DNA of 9,065 nt, from NCBI GenBank assembly GCA_016844485.1, contig JAENIZ010000051.1:1-9065 (forward strand), in the 5' to 3' direction. Source of the DNA: Gammaproteobacteria bacterium. Its GTDB lineage: Bacteria > Pseudomonadota > Gammaproteobacteria > Eutrophobiales > Eutrophobiaceae. Every line of letters starts with the position of its first letter. Positions within the stretch are counted from its first letter, which is position 1. Of the stretch, positions 7,306-9,065 are shown in pieces. The position numbers and the translations under genes were made by a program. The notes under the pieces are model-generated. The model had not been told where the DNA came from. It did no database searches and was given only the letters and a program-made list of their open reading frames with translations.

Positions 7306-7329
7306 AGTCCCGCCCGATTTAGGTATGCT
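7301..7329 (+). promoter_or_regulatory. Candidate sigma-70 promoter for the isomerase gene
   Basis: CTGACA (7301-7306; 5 of 6 to TTGACA), a 17-base spacer, then TATGCT (7324-7329; 4 of 6 to TATAAT). Transcription would start near 7336, leaving a leader of about 200 bases before the gene at 7536. Confidence 0.4.
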
Positions 7330-7535
7330 AAAGCTGAATCATAGCTTCTATATTGCATACAGTCATCATCATACCCCATTATTCTTAAAGGGAAAAATAC
7401 TAATCAGGGCTTATTGGTTGTCAGTGAAAATACAGCCATGTAGGATTAACCGGCCTTTTCCTGAAAATCGAATTGAAGGTCTTGTTCCAAACATTGTAAA
7501 ACAGTTTAACTTGTAACATTCAGGACAAACTAATT

Positions 7536-8591
7536 ATGTCTTTACCCCCGGTTTCCAGGTTGTTTTTTTTCATTATTGCCGCACTCAGTGCCCTGTTTAT
7601 TTATTCTGGTCTGGTCTCGGCCATTTCCGTCCGGGAATTGTTGGGGCTAGACGAGGCGAAAAGTGAAAAGGCGCCCGCACCTGAAAATAAAGTTGCAGAT
7701 CCTGCGAAAAAGACACAGGTCGCCCCTAAACAGGGAAGTGACGATATTGCCGCCAGGCTGGATTATGATGAACTGCAAATAGTTATTTCGCTAATTGATG
7801 AAAAACAGCGAGCGCCAATTTTGGCCGATGAAGAGGCATTCCGGAATTTTGTGCAAAACGAGGCGGATAATAAATCTGTATTGTCCGCGGCCATTGCTAA
7901 CAAGATTGACCAGAATGAAAAGACGCTCTTTCTCGCGCGCCGGGGTGCTGAGAATGTCTTGCGCGAGATCTACCTGAATCAACTGATTGCTTCCAAGATA
8001 CCCGCTGATTTCCCGACCGGGCAACAGGTCAAGGACTACTACAATCAGAATAAAGACAAATTTGTGGTGGAGGAACGCGTTCATGTCTGGCAGATTTTCC
8101 TGCCCATCACTGAAGGCATGGATAAAAAGGAAATCGAATTACTGAAAAAACAGGCTGAATCACTATCCAATGACCTGCAAAAAGGTAAATTGGAGTTTGC
8201 AAAAATTGTTCAGCAATACTCCGGCCACCCGGCAAGCCGGATCAATGATGGCTATATGGGATTGATCAAGGTGACTGAACTCAGGCCCGGGGTACGGGAA
8301 CCCTTGATGGCCCTGGCTGAGGGGGCGATCAGCAAACCGGTGACAACGGATACTGGTATACATATCTTCAAACGCGGTACTACCGTACCCAGACATGAAG
8401 TGGCTCTGGAACAGGTCCGGGATCAGATTAAAAAATTGCTGAATACCCAGATCAGGGGCCAGTTGCGAAAGGAGATTTATAAACAGGCCAGAGTTACGTA
8501 TCCTGCTGATCTGGATGATAAAAAAATCGAAGAATGGCGATTAAAACTGCGTACCAATATACCGACGGGAACAGTTTCAAGTACCAATTAA
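7536..8591 (+). CDS. Secreted parvulin-type (PpiC-like) peptidyl-prolyl cis-trans isomerase
   Basis: A 351-residue protein with an N-terminal signal peptide (R8, hydrophobic 9-26, VSA before I30). It is therefore periplasmic, or anchored if uncleaved. A charged Lys/Pro/Ala linker (about 38-70) and a helical SurA/PpiD-like chaperone region (about 70-175) precede the parvulin domain (about 182-282). That domain shows RVHVWQIFLPI at its first strand, GYMGLIKVTEL in place of the usual GDLGxF/W segment, REPLMALAEGAISKPV, and the terminal TDTGIHIFKR strand with H276. The first active-site His of parvulins (xxxHILV) appears as Gln186, so catalysis may be weak and the protein may act mainly as a chaperone. 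The start is ATG at 7536, with AGGA ten bases upstream. A probable outer-membrane secretion protein follows 321 bases later on the same strand, a possible client. Confidence 0.87.
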   Translation: MSLPPVSRLFFFIIAALSALFIYSGLVSAISVRELLGLDEAKSEKAPAPENKVADPAKKTQVAPKQGSDDIAARLDYDELQIVISLIDEKQRAPILADEEAFRNFVQNEADNKSVLSAAIANKIDQNEKTLFLARRGAENVLREIYLNQLIASKIPADFPTGQQVKDYYNQNKDKFVVEERVHVWQIFLPITEGMDKKEIELLKKQAESLSNDLQKGKLEFAKIVQQYSGHPASRINDGYMGLIKVTELRPGVREPLMALAEGAISKPVTTDTGIHIFKRGTTVPRHEVALEQVRDQIKKLLNTQIRGQLRKEIYKQARVTYPADLDDKKIEEWRLKLRTNIPTGTVSSTN

Positions 8592-8604
8592 ACGTTCAAT
8601 TTTC

Positions 8605-8670
8605 AGTGATTAGTGAATAGTGATTAGTTAAAATTTGCTACCAGTCACCAATCACCAGTCACCAATTACC
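8605..8670. repeat. Inverted arrays of a 7-bp tandem repeat forming a long imperfect hairpin
   Basis: The left arm (8605-8628) reads as tandem heptamers GTGATTA, GTGAATA, GTGATTA. The right arm (8640-8670), on the opposite strand, reads GTGACTG, GTGATTG, GTGACTG. Both fit GTGAYTR. The arms are inverted around an 11-base AT-rich loop and can pair over about 23 positions, with A-C mismatches and G-T wobbles at regular seven-base intervals. It starts 13 bases after the isomerase stop and could act as a transcript-end structure, although it lacks the T-run of an intrinsic terminator. Confidence 0.75.
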
Positions 8671-8756
8671 AAGTTATCGCAATGCGACACAAGTTTTAAG
8701 CGTTTTAAATCAATAAAATACAAAACATTATTATTGTATTACTTTGCAGGAAATTA

Positions 8757-8786
8757 TTTACTCATGGGCATTCATCTTGATATAGT
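8757..8786 (+). promoter_or_regulatory. Candidate sigma-70 promoter for the TpsB-like gene
   Basis: TTTACT (8757-8762; 4 of 6) and TATAGT (8781-8786; 5 of 6) are separated by 18 bases, about 125 bases before the ATG at 8913. The AATACAA/TTGTATT inverted repeat lies just upstream (8717-8740) and could be an operator. Confidence 0.35.
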
Positions 8787-8912
8787 ACGAAACTCAGAAG
8801 AAGACTATGCCGGGTACAAGCATAATAGCCGCGTTTTTTTGCGGGGATATTGCAGATAACTAACTGAATATTAAGGCAAATGTTGAATCATATCAGGGTT
8901 GCTTAAGGTTTC

Positions 8913-9065
8913 ATGCCTAGACAACGGGGGATGGGGAGAAAGGTTCTCGCACAGTTCGGTCTGGTGGCCGTGGCTGTGTTTATTTCGGGTCTGGCCTGTG
9001 CCGGACCGATTGAATTACCCGACTCAGCCCGCCCCGGCGCCGTCCGCCCGGAACAGGAACAGAGT
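8913..9065 (+). CDS. Probable ShlB/FhaC/HecB-type (TpsB) outer-membrane transporter, N-terminus only
   Basis: Fifty-one codons are visible before the window ends. The start is ATG at 8913, with TAAGG four bases upstream. An in-frame TAA at 8904 rules out a longer form, while Met7 (8931) is an alternative without a usable ribosome site. The signal peptide has a basic n-region (RQRGMGRK), a hydrophobic core (11-28) and ACA before G31. The preceding GLAC is not a good lipobox, so signal peptidase I cleavage is more likely. The mature start, GPIELPDSARPGAVRPEQEQ, resembles the Pro-rich segment that precedes the POTRA domain in TpsB transporters. TpsB proteins are 16-stranded barrels that export a large TpsA partner, often encoded next door. 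The assignment rests on this short segment and the neighbouring periplasmic isomerase, so it is tentative. Confidence 0.6.
   Translation, partial: MPRQRGMGRKVLAQFGLVAVAVFISGLACAGPIELPDSARPGAVRPEQEQS

Larger units (their letters stand above)
7144..7535. other. Divergent intergenic region between the cyclase and isomerase genes
   Basis: These 392 bases must hold the start signals for both blocks. The half next to the cyclase is AT-rich and contains a small hairpin, TATTACT-GAAA-AGTAATA (7221-7238). No minus-strand promoter stands out. A plus-strand promoter candidate and an overlapping palindrome lie at 7290-7329. Just beyond, GTATGC (7323-7328) and GCATAC (7355-7360) enclose AAGCT/AGCTT arms (7331-7335, 7343-7347). 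A 63-codon plus-strand frame (7325-7516) has no support as a gene, and the rest of the leader shows nothing I can name. Confidence 0.7.
8592..8912. other. Intergenic region between the isomerase and the TpsB-like gene
   Basis: The gap holds the heptamer repeat hairpin (8605-8670). Next is a 7-bp inverted repeat, AATACAA (8717-8723) with TTGTATT (8734-8740), and then a candidate promoter (8757-8786). A 74-codon frame at 8635-8859 begins inside the repeats and has no recognisable protein character, so I do not call it. I see no tRNA or known riboswitch motif. Confidence 0.65.

Noticed and set aside
8592..8670. CRISPR array
   Set aside because: The units are seven bases, contiguous and inverted, with no spacers.
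8829..8844. CCGC/GCGG arms around a T-rich loop as a terminator
   Set aside because: The stem is only four pairs and the T-run lies in the loop, not after the stem.
8635..8859. Plus-strand 74-codon open frame before the TpsB-like gene
   Set aside because: It begins inside the heptamer repeats, has no ribosome site and no recognisable composition of a real protein.

Overview
The window looks like part of a gammaproteobacterial chromosome of roughly 50% GC. That placement rests on protein style: a Ser/Thr kinase with a C-terminal FGE-sulfatase domain next to a PP2C phosphatase and a cyclase-FHA protein, plus a TpsB-like outer-membrane protein start. No marker gene fixes the genus. There are two divergent blocks separated by a 392-base gap (7144-7535).

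The minus-strand block (7143 down to 1) is a phosphosignalling operon. In transcription order it holds a class III nucleotide cyclase fused to an FHA phosphothreonine-binding domain (7143-6241), a PP2C protein phosphatase (5933-5181), a large single-pass membrane Ser/Thr kinase with a TPR-like periplasmic region and a C-terminal FGE/C-type-lectin-fold domain (5151-1117), and a second single-pass membrane protein running off the window edge (851 to <1). The kinase writes phosphates, PP2C removes them, FHA reads them, and the cyclase can turn that into a cyclic nucleotide signal. The FGE domain of the kinase is broken by a frame change near 1256 and, in the restored frame, a TAA at 1209-1211. 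The rest of the domain (to 879) is still readable.

A 202-bp element (6011-6212) lies between the cyclase and PP2C genes. It has 18-bp imperfect terminal inverted repeats and a possible ATAA target duplication. It contains a chain of hairpins, four of which share a CA-GG(G)A-TG core with different, self-complementary arms. It looks like a MITE, perhaps of IS5-type ancestry.

The plus-strand block (7536 onward) holds a secreted parvulin-type peptidyl-prolyl isomerase (7536-8591). A gap with an inverted array of heptamer repeats (8605-8670) follows, then the first 51 codons of what is probably a ShlB/FhaC/HecB-type two-partner-secretion transporter (8913 to >9065). A periplasmic folding factor ahead of an outer-membrane secretion pore is a sensible functional pair.
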